Below are positions 18,047-26,234 of a stretch of 38,866 nucleotides of DNA, in pieces. Made by a program: the position numbers and the translations under genes. The notes under the pieces were generated by a model. The model did no database searches and was not told where the DNA came from. It was given only the letters and a program-made list of their open reading frames with translations. The stretch comes from Lactiplantibacillus garii. GTDB taxonomy: Bacteria; Bacillota; Bacilli; Lactobacillales; Lactobacillaceae. Numbering within the stretch: position 1 is the stretch's first letter; the number at the start of each line of letters is the position of its first letter. Location: positions 1 through 38,866 of the forward strand of contig NZ_QWZQ01000029.1 of NCBI RefSeq assembly GCF_003885105.1. The letters run 5' to 3'.

Positions 18047-18679
18047 CTACTTGACGTGAATACCGTTAAAGTAGGCGGCTAGGTTGGCCGCCTGGTAGAG
18101 GTTAACGCTCATGCCACGGGCCATGGCGGCTTCGAGGTCGAGCCGTTCAAAGTGGCAGGTACTCAAATCAATATTTTTCAGGGCGGTTTGGTAAAAAGAA
18201 ACCTGGTCGAGGTCGCAACGGTTGAACTGAACCCGCGTTAAACGGTCGTTCATGACGCTGGCATCGGTCAAACGGCAATCGTTGAAGTGGGTGGCCTTCA
18301 ATTTCATGTCGCACAGCATGCTCAAATCAAGTAAGTCGTTGTCAAAAGACACGTTGTTTAAGAAGGCGCCCGTTAAATCGAGACCAACCATTTTACAGTC
18401 TTTAAACTGAACCCTTAGTAAGCTAGCCTTTTCAAAGTGGCAGTTTGAAAAATCGCACTTGATAAATTCCGCGTCGGTTATTTCCAGCCGCTCAAAGGTT
18501 CGTCCGGTAAACGTGACGTTTTCAAAACTAACGTGATCGAACATCGGGTGCACTAAGGCAGTGTCGGGAATGGTTTCGTCACTGATCCGACAATTGTCGA
18601 GTAGGTGGTCTTCGTCTTCCAAAATTTGATTGAACTGTCCCGCGGGTAGGTCGGCGGGGGTGATACGTGGCTGATCCAT
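18047..18679 (-). CDS. Pentapeptide-repeat protein
   Basis: A 210-residue protein. From about residue 35 it repeats A(D/N)LxX-like units (F-x-x-V-x-F, CDFSNCHFEKASL, LDLTGAFLNNVSF, CDLDQVSFYQTALKNIDLS), which build a square right-handed beta helix. The length and a break near the middle recall Qnr/EfsQnr proteins that mimic DNA and shield gyrase. But many such proteins have no known role and resistance must not be assumed. ATG 18679 is selected for GAGGTG with 7-nt spacing. An upstream ATG at 18709 has none. It is a single gene with a shared terminator downstream. Confidence 0.85.
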   Translation of the reverse strand: MDQPRITPADLPAGQFNQILEDEDHLLDNCRISDETIPDTALVHPMFDHVSFENVTFTGRTFERLEITDAEFIKCDFSNCHFEKASLLRVQFKDCKMVGLDLTGAFLNNVSFDNDLLDLSMLCDMKLKATHFNDCRLTDASVMNDRLTRVQFNRCDLDQVSFYQTALKNIDLSTCHFERLDLEAAMARGMSVNLYQAANLAAYFNGIHVK

Positions 18680-18709
18680 ATTAACACCTCGTTTGATTGG
18701 TATTAGCAT

Positions 18710-18980
18710 ACCTTAAATCGTTCACCGCATAATTAGAGTTTACTGAGCGCTTTAAAAGTGTTCAGCAACCTTGGAAGCGTACCAAATGACCAACAATCAC
18801 TTAGCGGACGTCTAACCATCAAAAATGGCTTAAATTTATCATGAAAATTTTAGAATCAACGTTATTTTCAGCTTTAGGGTGGCCTTAGAAGCCGTCCTGA
18901 CAACGATTAGTAACGATGGTTAGTTGCCACCCGCCGAGAAGCGTTTCATAAGTCCAACGGGCAAAAACGCAGGAACATCA
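18710..18980. other. Non-coding stretch
   Basis: No gene is evident. A TGAGCGCTTT/AAAGTGTTCA hairpin lies at about 18741-18763. With the perfect hairpin at 18981 having T's on the plus side and no plus-strand gene before it, a small RNA is conceivable but unproven. Confidence 0.3.
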
Positions 18981-19016
18981 ACGGAGGCTGTGACTTTTGT
19001 CACAGCCTCCGTTTTA
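18981..19016. terminator. Perfect 14-bp hairpin at the end of repeat copy A
   Basis: ACGGAGGCTGTGAC and GTCACAGCCTCCGT pair exactly around TTTT. TTTTATCT follows on the plus strand. Read on the minus strand it comes after the repeat and the glycerophosphotransferase gene. Confidence 0.65.
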
Positions 19017-19153
19017 TCTCCGAACGATTATTGTTGAAATGGGTTTCAAAAGTCAGCCGGCTCCGCTTAACCCGTAGGCCAAACAATCCAAGCCCAGGAT
19101 TATTCGCCATACGCTGTTAATGCTCACCAGCCAACTGACCTTTGGCACACTCT
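19013..19153 (-). repeat. Copy A of a 142-nt 3'-flanking repeat
   Basis: My hand alignment to the reverse complement of 38504-38645 gives about 19 differences in 142 positions (roughly 87% identity). Identical blocks include AAAAGTCAGC, GGCTCCGCTTAACC and GGATTATTCGCCATACGC. It lies 62 nt past the stop of the minus-strand gene and touches the hairpin at 18981. Imperfect inverted termini (CAAAAGTCAGC and ACTGACCTTTGG) are visible. Confidence 0.85.
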
Positions 19154-19215
19154 GTTTGATGTGACTAGGTCGCAACCCGTCTTGAATAGTTGTGCTGACA
19201 ACCTAATACAAGACA

Positions 19216-21546
19216 CTATTTAGTTTTGTTAGTGGGTGCCGGCAAGGCGTCACCGAAGAACGCGTCGACGACTCGTTGACTAGCGTGACCGTCTTCCCAG
19301 GCGTTAAAGCGTTCGCTAAATTTGTGATAAGCGTCGGCGTATTCGCGTTTGAGAGCCGGTAGATCGTGTAAAGCGGCGAGGACGTCGTCGTTAGTTTTCA
19401 GTAGTGGCCCCGGTAAATCGGTCTCCATGTTGAGGTAGAAGCCCCGCAACACGCTCCCGTACTTTTCGTAATCGTAAACGAAGTACAGAATTGGCCGTTT
19501 TAAAATGGCGTAATCAAAGAACACGCTTGAATAGTCGGTAATCAACACGTCCGAAATCAGGTAAAGTTCGGAGATGTCGTTGTAGCTTGATTCGTTATAA
19601 ACAAAGTCGCCAAAACCGGTCGTATCCAAATGTTCGGTGATGAAGTAGTGGGTCCGTAAAACGAGCACGTAGTCGTCACCGAGTTCACGCCGTAAGCGGG
19701 CGATATCTAATTTTAACGTAAATTTATAATCACCGACACCGTAGTAATCATCGTCACGCCAAGTTGGGGCGTAGAGGATGATTTTTTTATCTAACGGAAT
19801 ACCTAATTTTTCCTTGATGGCCCGGGCCTTAGCATCTTTATCCGGCGCGTTTAAAAGGTCGTTACGCGGGTAACCGGACTTAAGCATCCGGTCGGTGGGG
19901 TACATAAAGGCGTGTTCGAATACGTCAACGGAAAATTGGTTCGCCGCAATCAGGTTATCCCACTGGCGTGACTGGTGGTAGAAGATCTGTTTATACAGTG
20001 GGTTAGCACTGGCAACGTTATCCATATCAAAAACTAAGTGCTTCAGCGGGGTTCCGTGCCAAGTTGATAAGAACTTTGTCTCGGGCCGCTTAATGAACCA
20101 CTTAGGCTGTCGCATGTTGATCACTTGGAACTTGGAGGTTGCCAAGTAGTACATGTAGCGCCACCCAAAGCGTTTGACCACCGTGGTATTGGGCTGCTTG
20201 CCGGGGTTGGGTTCAACCCCCTTATTCATGACCCAAACGTGGTGGAACTGTCCCGGATAGGTCCGTTGCATGTATTCATAAATGGCCTTAGGACTGTCCG
20301 AGTAGTTCCGGCCTAAGAAGGATTCGTATAAAATCGTCTTGGGCTTAAGCGGTAACTTGGTCAACCACCACCGGTAGGCTAATTTAGCGCTGCCCCGACC
20401 GTGCCGGTGAATGATGCGGTTAAGTTCCCGCATCCAAACGATCCGGTTAACTTGCCGTTGTGGTAAACGCCCGTCACGCCGAATTGCTAAAATGATTCGG
20501 CGACTTTGACCATGAAGGGTTTGTTTGATCAAGGACGCGGGGATCACGTTCAAGAACGCCTGCAACGTGTGCAGCAGTTCGGGCAGTTGTTCGGCAGGAA
20601 CGGTTCCCGTTCGCGTTGCTACGGCCGCGTATAAATAGCGGTGTAAGCGATGCAAGTCACGGGTCGCGTATGCATTAAAACCGTCTGAATCGTTGGGCAA
20701 CGTCACTAACGCGGTTTGCCAATCCTGAATTCGTTTAGCCCACCGGCGCGGGTCATCCTGTTGATGGACCGACGGGTGGTTGATGGGGTCGTTATGTTTG
20801 ACCCGGATGTAAGTGTGTTGACTGAGCCGGAGCGTGCTGGTCGTGACGTTGAGCAATGGCAACATAAACGGACCGTCGGGGTACAGGTCGTTTGTTTCGT
20901 TAAATTTGAGCTGGTGAGCTAATATTAATTTGCGGTTAGCAATTTTGCCGCTAACTTTGAGCTGACGGTCCAGCCCCGCCCACCGGTTGTCACCACTATG
21001 TTCCAAGTAACGGTGTTGTAACCAGGTCATTACCGTCGGATCAACCGGTGTATCGGTTGGCAGTACGGCGTTCGTGGCCAAATTAAGTGCGTGGCGCTTC
21101 GGTCGGAGTCGTTTCCGGCCACCCCATTTGGGCATGTCGTCCGCGACGCCCGTTTCGGCGTGGCTAGTGACGAACGCGTCGTGGGGTTCGTAGGTGGGGT
21201 ACTGGTTTAAATCTAACAAAACGTCGCTTGAACGCGTCGCGGCAATGGCCGCGGCGTCAGCTAGCGCGTTGGGGAGTAAGTAGTCGTCACTATCGATAAA
21301 TAGTAACCAGTCGCCGGTTGCTTGCTGAATGGCCTGGTTACGGGCCGCCCCCACGGTTGCGGGGGTAAACGTGATCTGATGAATCGGAAACGGCGCTTGC
21401 CATTCGGGTTGACTTAGATCAATCGGTTGATTACAGGCGATCAACCATTCGAAATCCTGCATTGTTTGTAGCGTTAGGTTTTCTTTTAACGCGTGTAACT
21501 GCTGCAACTCACTGGGCAGGCAGGGCGTAATTAAACTGTAAAACAT
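19216..21546 (-). CDS. Fused GT2 glycosyltransferase and CDP-glycerol glycerophosphotransferase
   Basis: A 776-residue two-domain enzyme. Residues 1 to about 250 are a GT2 domain with VGAARNQA (65-72) and metal motif IDSDD (84-88). Residues about 403-765 form a TagB/TagF-type domain with HGTPLKHL (497-504), ILYAPTWRDDDY, LRTHY and DVLITDYSSVFFDYA. TagF-like domains add glycerol phosphate from CDP-glycerol to a teichoic-acid primer at the inner membrane face. The fusion suggests one protein making a glycosylated or mixed wall polymer unit. RBS AAGGAT precedes the ATG. It is 42 nt behind the 286-residue gene, in one operon. Confidence 0.88.
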   Translation of the reverse strand: MFYSLITPCLPSELQQLHALKENLTLQTMQDFEWLIACNQPIDLSQPEWQAPFPIHQITFTPATVGAARNQAIQQATGDWLLFIDSDDYLLPNALADAAAIAATRSSDVLLDLNQYPTYEPHDAFVTSHAETGVADDMPKWGGRKRLRPKRHALNLATNAVLPTDTPVDPTVMTWLQHRYLEHSGDNRWAGLDRQLKVSGKIANRKLILAHQLKFNETNDLYPDGPFMLPLLNVTTSTLRLSQHTYIRVKHNDPINHPSVHQQDDPRRWAKRIQDWQTALVTLPNDSDGFNAYATRDLHRLHRYLYAAVATRTGTVPAEQLPELLHTLQAFLNVIPASLIKQTLHGQSRRIILAIRRDGRLPQRQVNRIVWMRELNRIIHRHGRGSAKLAYRWWLTKLPLKPKTILYESFLGRNYSDSPKAIYEYMQRTYPGQFHHVWVMNKGVEPNPGKQPNTTVVKRFGWRYMYYLATSKFQVINMRQPKWFIKRPETKFLSTWHGTPLKHLVFDMDNVASANPLYKQIFYHQSRQWDNLIAANQFSVDVFEHAFMYPTDRMLKSGYPRNDLLNAPDKDAKARAIKEKLGIPLDKKIILYAPTWRDDDYYGVGDYKFTLKLDIARLRRELGDDYVLVLRTHYFITEHLDTTGFGDFVYNESSYNDISELYLISDVLITDYSSVFFDYAILKRPILYFVYDYEKYGSVLRGFYLNMETDLPGPLLKTNDDVLAALHDLPALKREYADAYHKFSERFNAWEDGHASQRVVDAFFGDALPAPTNKTK

Positions 21547-21588
21547 ACATAATCCTTTCTAAATCACGGTAATCTCAACTCGACGTGC

Positions 21589-22449
21589 TTAGTGATGTGC
21601 GTCTAAAACGGGGACTTGTTCCAGCTGGTCGCGCAACAAATCTTGTTGCGCTTCCGTTAACTGGTTTTCGTCGGCGTGCTTTAAGAGGCGCTTTAGTTGG
21701 GACCGGTAATACTTTTCAAAGACGGGTTCCCATTCGGCATTAAGCGTCACTCGTTGTCCGAGTTGCAGCTGGTTGAACCACGCTAGCGGGGTATCACGAC
21801 TCCACGAACCATTTTGAATGGTTGGCACGTGCAATCGAATAATTTCCGTTTGTTGGCTTAGCAGTTGTAAGTTTTGCGCTAACGAAACCACCGGGTAGTC
21901 CGGACTAAGTTGGCTAACGGGGAGTAATACTCCGGTTGGTCGTAAGCGTTGGGAAAGCAGGCGAAAGTTCTTTAAGTTCGTTTGGACCGAGTAGTTTTGA
22001 AGTCCCCATAGTTGGGGCCAAACGTTGTCCGAGTCGGAAAGCTGCTGATAAGTTCTTAACAGGCCGTTGTTGGCGTGGGCCGTTAAGTAATCATTTATTT
22101 GTTCATCTAGCGGTAATTGGTTATCAAAGGTTGCCAAGCTAACGGGCGTGTTGGCGTGTTGACTCGTCACACTTTGCCACTGCGCCAGGGCCCCCGGTAA
22201 TAGGCCGGTAGTTTCGCGTAAGTTTAAGACGTAGCCGTCGGCAGTGGTTGGTAACTGGGGTTGTTCCTGTACCGTGACGTGTAACGCTGCTAGTTTTGCT
22301 TGGTGTGCGCCGGTCAATTCTTGATTGGCCGGTAATTGTAAGTTGGTAACGACTCCCGCGAATCGTTGGGCTTCAATAGCCGCACTTAGTTGCAATAGTC
22401 GATCCCAAGAAATAGTTTCATTTGGGACGATATTAATAAGTAAATTCAT
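21589..22449 (-). CDS. Unrecognised conserved-looking protein, partner of the glycerophosphotransferase
   Basis: A 286-residue soluble protein that I do not recognise. It has no signal peptide or membrane segment, is Leu- and Gln-rich, and starts MNLLINIVPNETISWDRLLQL. SLATFDN, LQNYSVQTNLKNFRLLSQRL and QRVTLNAEWEPVFEKYYRSQL stand out, and alternation of beta-like and helical stretches could fit an alpha/beta barrel. The last 50 residues are charged and helical. AGGAGCGGAG precedes the ATG. It is transcribed first, with the fused glycerophosphotransferase next, so a role in wall-polymer synthesis or its control is inferred from context. Confidence 0.75.
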   Translation of the reverse strand: MNLLINIVPNETISWDRLLQLSAAIEAQRFAGVVTNLQLPANQELTGAHQAKLAALHVTVQEQPQLPTTADGYVLNLRETTGLLPGALAQWQSVTSQHANTPVSLATFDNQLPLDEQINDYLTAHANNGLLRTYQQLSDSDNVWPQLWGLQNYSVQTNLKNFRLLSQRLRPTGVLLPVSQLSPDYPVVSLAQNLQLLSQQTEIIRLHVPTIQNGSWSRDTPLAWFNQLQLGQRVTLNAEWEPVFEKYYRSQLKRLLKHADENQLTEAQQDLLRDQLEQVPVLDAHH

Positions 22450-22807
22450 GAATATCTCCGCTCCTGAATTGAATCATTCGGTAATTTAAGTTAAGTTACA
22501 TTACATTCAATTAACTCATATACTATAAACCTTGTAAAGGGTCGGCGACAACTGGAATGCGTTAACTGAGTAGGCGACAATTACCCGAAACAGCTCATGA
22601 AAAGCTATTGGTATTTATGAAAATAATTATGAAAAATCGTTGCTAAATGAAAGCTACTTTGGCAACGCCCAGCTAGCTATGCCGGGATGGATGCATAAAT
22701 CGCGAACTATGAAAACGGGTTGCAAAAGCTTAAGAAATTCTTGATGATTAACGTGCTACAATAAAAATAACTAGGTGGAATATTTTTATTAAAATGAGGG
22801 GATTATC
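22450..22807. promoter_or_regulatory. Divergent intergenic region (wall-polymer operon / YfhO)
   Basis: No gene. For YfhO an extended -10 (TGCTACAAT, 22754-22762) is followed by TAGGTGGAATATT, which recurs at 25621. On the other side are AT-rich TTAAGTTAAG/TTAACT repeats (22486-22518) that may hold the minus-strand promoter. Confidence 0.5.
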
Positions 22808-25366
22808 ATGCAAAGGCAACGACGGGGAGTCGCTTGGAAACAGCCAATCATAGCGTGGTTAGTCGCATTCATAATGGTGGCGGTGATTTTTGCTAGTCAG
22901 GGCATTACACCGTTTGGAAACCATAACTTATTAATTGGCGATTTGGGCACGCAGTATACCGCTTTTTTTACTGGTTTTGTCAGGCTACTGCGTCAACATG
23001 CATGGACCGTGTATAATTTCCAGTCGGCACTGGGGGCTAGTTGGGTTCCCATGATTGCTTACTATTTAATGAGTCCGTTTAATGGGTTATTATTTTTATT
23101 CCGGGAAAGTCAAATCCCGGTGGCAGTAGCCTTAATTATCATGTTAAAAATTGCGACGATTGCGGGTAGCATGACGGCTTACCTACAAGCCCATTGGCAA
23201 AGTCACCGTGCCGGTATTTGGTTATTCGGACTGGTTTTTGCGTTTTGTGGGTTTGTCACGGCTAACTTTTTTAACTTGATGTGGCTAGACGCGTTGATCA
23301 CGCTGCCCTTAGTCGCCTGGGGTATCGACCGGTTAGTTCGTTCAGGGCGTTCCGGACTGTATTTTGGGGCGTTAGTCGTGACGATCCTGGTCAACTATTA
23401 CATGGGTTACATGGTTTGTTTGTTTGCCATTGGCTACTTGCTCTACACGTTAGGGCTGCAAACGAACCAGCGGTTGAACCGAGATTGGTGGCGGCATAAT
23501 CGCCACTTGATCAACCGGTTTGTGGCCACTTCGCTACTGAGTGGCATGAGTACGTTGTTCCTGCTCTTGCCAACCGTTTTTGGGATGCTAGAAGCTCCCA
23601 AGGTTGCGGCCGGCCATAATGCCTTTGCAGTGACCCCGCTATTCGGCTTGGAATTTTTTAGTCAATTTCAAATGGGCGCTAGTAACTTTGCGCAACGACT
23701 CAGTCACGGACCGGCCATTTTTGTTTCTTCACTAGTCAGTTTACTAGCCGTCGCCTACTTTGCGTTGCCACAAGTAAAACGGCGTGATAAGTGGTGGAGC
23801 GCCGGATTACTGGCATTTTTATTTTTGGGGATGTGGATTCGCGGATTCAACACCTTTTGGCACATGTTATCGGTCCCCGCGAGTTACCCGTTTCGCAATA
23901 GCTTTCTGTTTAGCTTTGTTTTGGTTTTACTTGCAGGAAACGCTTGGCAGGCCGGAGTTGAGCAATTAGCGCGTCGTTGGCGGTGGCGGTTATCGCTGGG
24001 ACTTGCATTGTTAATGGGACTAGGGGCCGCTAGTATTCCAATTTTGCGGTGGTGGCCGAGTTTAGCACGTTACGCCCGCAGTTTACAACCGTGGAACTGG
24101 TTCGCGTTAATTTGCAGCTTAGTTAGTTTGGGACTAATGGCTTGCTTGATCTGGGCGGTACCTGCGCGCTATCAGTGGACCATTGCCAGCCTAGTGGTGT
24201 TGGAACTGGGCGCCAACTTTATCTGGGCCTTAGGGGGAGCTAATTATGGAAGTCAGCGACAGTTCGCGCGGGCCTACCAGGCAGCGACCCAGCAACTACG
24301 TGTGGTTCGCCAGTCGCGTCAGCTTTACCGCGTCCGTTACGATGTCAAAACGTTAGGACGGGGCTTTACCGGCAGCTATCACGGGTATAATGATCCCATT
24401 TGGCTAGGCGTTAACGGGACCAACGCATACAGCTCAACGACTCAAACAAAAACCGTTAAGTTAGCCCGCCAACTGGGCCTTTTTGTAAAGGATGACCGCC
24501 GTTTGAGTAACCAGGGCTTTACGCCGGTCACCGAAATGCTCTGGGGCGTTCGCCTAAAAGTTGACCACCGGGGAACGCAGCCGGTTGGAAGCTATCAAGG
24601 CATGGGCTTTGCGACCACTAACCGTTTGACGGCACTCAAACTAGGCACTGACCCGCTCACAAATCAGGAGGCCGTGTTACAGGCCCTCCGTCCCAGTGAA
24701 CGACCGTACTTTGTCCCCGTTAAGCGGGGTGTCGACCGGTTACGCGTCACGCACGCTGCTGCCAGCCGGCAGACTTATAACTATCACCACGTCTTGCGGA
24801 TTACCCCGCACGCTGCCGGGCGGTTGTACCTGGTTGATCCCAGTGGTCAAAGTAAGTTCAGTACGCTGAGTGTGAATCACCATGCCAAGGCCCCCGCGAT
24901 GTATGCGGATGGAACGACGACCGTAATTAATCTCGGTAAGCAGCAACGGGGACGTACGCTGTTGCTCAAATTTGCGACTAAAACGGCTTCCCTCCGGCGT
25001 GTTCGGCTGGTTACTTTACGGCCGGGCGCACTGAAGAAAGCCCAACAAACGTTAAACGGACACGCGTTATTGTTGCGGCGGTTACCGCACCACTTTAAAA
25101 CAACTTACGTTGGGCACGTCATGGCAACCACCCAAACGCCGGATCTGTTTTTAAGTCTACCAACCGAATCCGGTTGGCAAGTACGGGTTGACGGCCGACC
25201 GGTTACCACGCGTCTATCCTTAACCGGACTTTCATCCATTGCCATTCGTCCTGGTCGTCACCGTATTGCAATTAGTTACCAAGCTCCCGGTGCCATCCTG
25301 GGTCTGATTATGAGCCTGCTAAGCTTGGCCATTTACGCAGTTACCTGCCGGTTAAAGCGGCTTTAG
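22808..25366 (+). CDS. YfhO-family membrane glycosyltransferase
   Basis: An 852-residue polytopic membrane protein. The N-terminal 480 residues carry about 12 hydrophobic segments, with LIGDLGTQYTAFFTGF near residue 42 matching the family's conserved acidic first loop. A large external domain (about 490-815) follows, then a final helix (LGLIMSLLSLAIYAVTC). GT-C-like YfhO proteins add sugars to lipoteichoic or wall teichoic acids on the outer side of the membrane using lipid-linked sugar. GAGGGG precedes the ATG. Its divergence from a teichoic-acid-type operon supports that role. The sugar is unknown. Confidence 0.87.
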   Translation: MQRQRRGVAWKQPIIAWLVAFIMVAVIFASQGITPFGNHNLLIGDLGTQYTAFFTGFVRLLRQHAWTVYNFQSALGASWVPMIAYYLMSPFNGLLFLFRESQIPVAVALIIMLKIATIAGSMTAYLQAHWQSHRAGIWLFGLVFAFCGFVTANFFNLMWLDALITLPLVAWGIDRLVRSGRSGLYFGALVVTILVNYYMGYMVCLFAIGYLLYTLGLQTNQRLNRDWWRHNRHLINRFVATSLLSGMSTLFLLLPTVFGMLEAPKVAAGHNAFAVTPLFGLEFFSQFQMGASNFAQRLSHGPAIFVSSLVSLLAVAYFALPQVKRRDKWWSAGLLAFLFLGMWIRGFNTFWHMLSVPASYPFRNSFLFSFVLVLLAGNAWQAGVEQLARRWRWRLSLGLALLMGLGAASIPILRWWPSLARYARSLQPWNWFALICSLVSLGLMACLIWAVPARYQWTIASLVVLELGANFIWALGGANYGSQRQFARAYQAATQQLRVVRQSRQLYRVRYDVKTLGRGFTGSYHGYNDPIWLGVNGTNAYSSTTQTKTVKLARQLGLFVKDDRRLSNQGFTPVTEMLWGVRLKVDHRGTQPVGSYQGMGFATTNRLTALKLGTDPLTNQEAVLQALRPSERPYFVPVKRGVDRLRVTHAAASRQTYNYHHVLRITPHAAGRLYLVDPSGQSKFSTLSVNHHAKAPAMYADGTTTVINLGKQQRGRTLLLKFATKTASLRRVRLVTLRPGALKKAQQTLNGHALLLRRLPHHFKTTYVGHVMATTQTPDLFLSLPTESGWQVRVDGRPVTTRLSLTGLSSIAIRPGRHRIAISYQAPGAILGLIMSLLSLAIYAVTCRLKRL

Positions 25367-25674
25367 TCACTAAGAACGGCTTCGGAATGGGTGTCTAAAT
25401 GGAATACTTTAAGCTGAACGATCGTTGAGTAGTGGACCCACGGCGATTGGCGTTAGAACCCGGCGCCCTGCGAAGCACCTTGGCAGGACAAGCCGTGGGC
25501 CAACTTTTGAGCTAATTTCAAAACCCGGAATCATCTCAAAAGTTGGCCTTGTTGTCAATCGTGAAAAGACCGCGACCAACAACAATTTCACAGCTATATG
25601 CCAAAACTTCTCCGGGCGCCTAGGTGGAATATTATTATTTAAATTGGGCAAGAAACTGAGTAGGTTAGATTGAT
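25367..25674 (+). other. Structured non-coding stretch after YfhO
   Basis: No convincing gene; short frames here lack ribosome sites. CCCACGGC (25437-25444) pairs with GCCGTGGG (25492-25499), and GGCCAACTTTTGAG (25498-25511) pairs perfectly with CTCAAAAGTTGGCC (25535-25548). The two stems share GG, so they compete. A second TAGGTGGAATATT copy is at 25621. Confidence 0.5.
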
Positions 25675-25724
25675 AATCGTCAATAACTTGGAAAATCACT
25701 TCCTAAGTTGTTGACGATTTTTTA
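25675..25724 (+). terminator. Terminator downstream of the YfhO region
   Basis: AATCGTCAATAACTTGG pairs with CTAAGTTGTTGACGATT, followed by a run of T. It is more than 300 nt past the YfhO stop, so it may end a long 3' UTR or a separate RNA. Confidence 0.75.
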
Positions 25725-26180
25725 TGCAGCGCCATAGATACTTTTAAGTCAAAGTGAAAAGATGTCATGGATAATTTATTTTTGATTAGCGAAAACTAAT
25801 CCGGTTAGCATTTAGAACTAAGTATTTTAAGCAACGTGCTATTAAGACTAAATAAATTAGTGGTTACGGTCCGCCAGCGACTAGTTGAAGCCAGAAGGGA
25901 GAGCGTGGATGGTCCCAGCGGTGAAATTTCACTTGGTCGGGGTATTTTCCCGGCTTAGTGAAAGGCCAATGGTTGAGACCTGAACTTTGGGCTCAAGCTT
26001 GTGCCCACCGCTTTTTTGGCCCGTCCACGCCGACCGGAGGACTGAAAAGTGTGGACTAACTTGGAATCGATAAGCGGAATTTGAAACAAGCTAGGTCAAC
26101 TGATTTAGGTTGAACCGGACAAAGAAGATGGGTCGTGAATTTCTTGATTTATTTGAAATCGGACTGAGATGTGAGTATAA
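25725..26180. other. Gene-free stretch between converging YfhO and HAD genes
   Basis: Apart from the structured element at 25903-26030 nothing codes convincingly. AT-rich sequence at 25740-25860 could include a promoter for that element. Confidence 0.4.
25903..26030 (+). ncRNA. Candidate structured RNA with a three-way junction
   Basis: Outer stem GCGTGGA/TCCACGC continues through GGTCC/GGCCC and AGCGGTG/CACCGCT. Inside are a 15-bp hairpin (25927-25963, TTTCACTTGGTCGGG with CCCGGCTTAGTGAAA) and a second hairpin (25973-25996, TTGAG/CTCAA). T6 follows the AGCGGTG/CACCGCT pairing on the plus strand. No coding frame explains it. The strand is a guess and no known family was recognised. Confidence 0.4.
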
Positions 26181-26221
26181 AAAACTGGTAGTTCCAGTCC
26201 AGTTGAGGAAGAAACTACCAG
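26179..26221 (-). terminator. Terminator of the thrC/HAD operon
   Basis: On the minus strand CTGGTAGTT pairs with AACTACCAG and six T follow. It lies 14 nt past the HAD stop. Confidence 0.8.
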
Positions 26222-26234
26222 CTAAGGGTGAGCG

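Noticed and set aside
22486-22518. TTACA-type repeats suggesting a PhoP or WalR box before the wall-polymer operon
   Set aside because: The second half does not fit TGTWAH or TTAACA spacing, so the match is no better than expected in AT-rich DNA.
25409-25699. Short frames on both strands in the YfhO downstream gap
   Set aside because: They overlap strong inverted repeats, mirror each other across the hairpin, and have no ribosome site.
25903-26030. RNase P RNA, tmRNA or T-box
   Set aside because: None of their conserved motifs (GAGGAAAGTCC, tag frame, GGTGGNACCGCG) is present.
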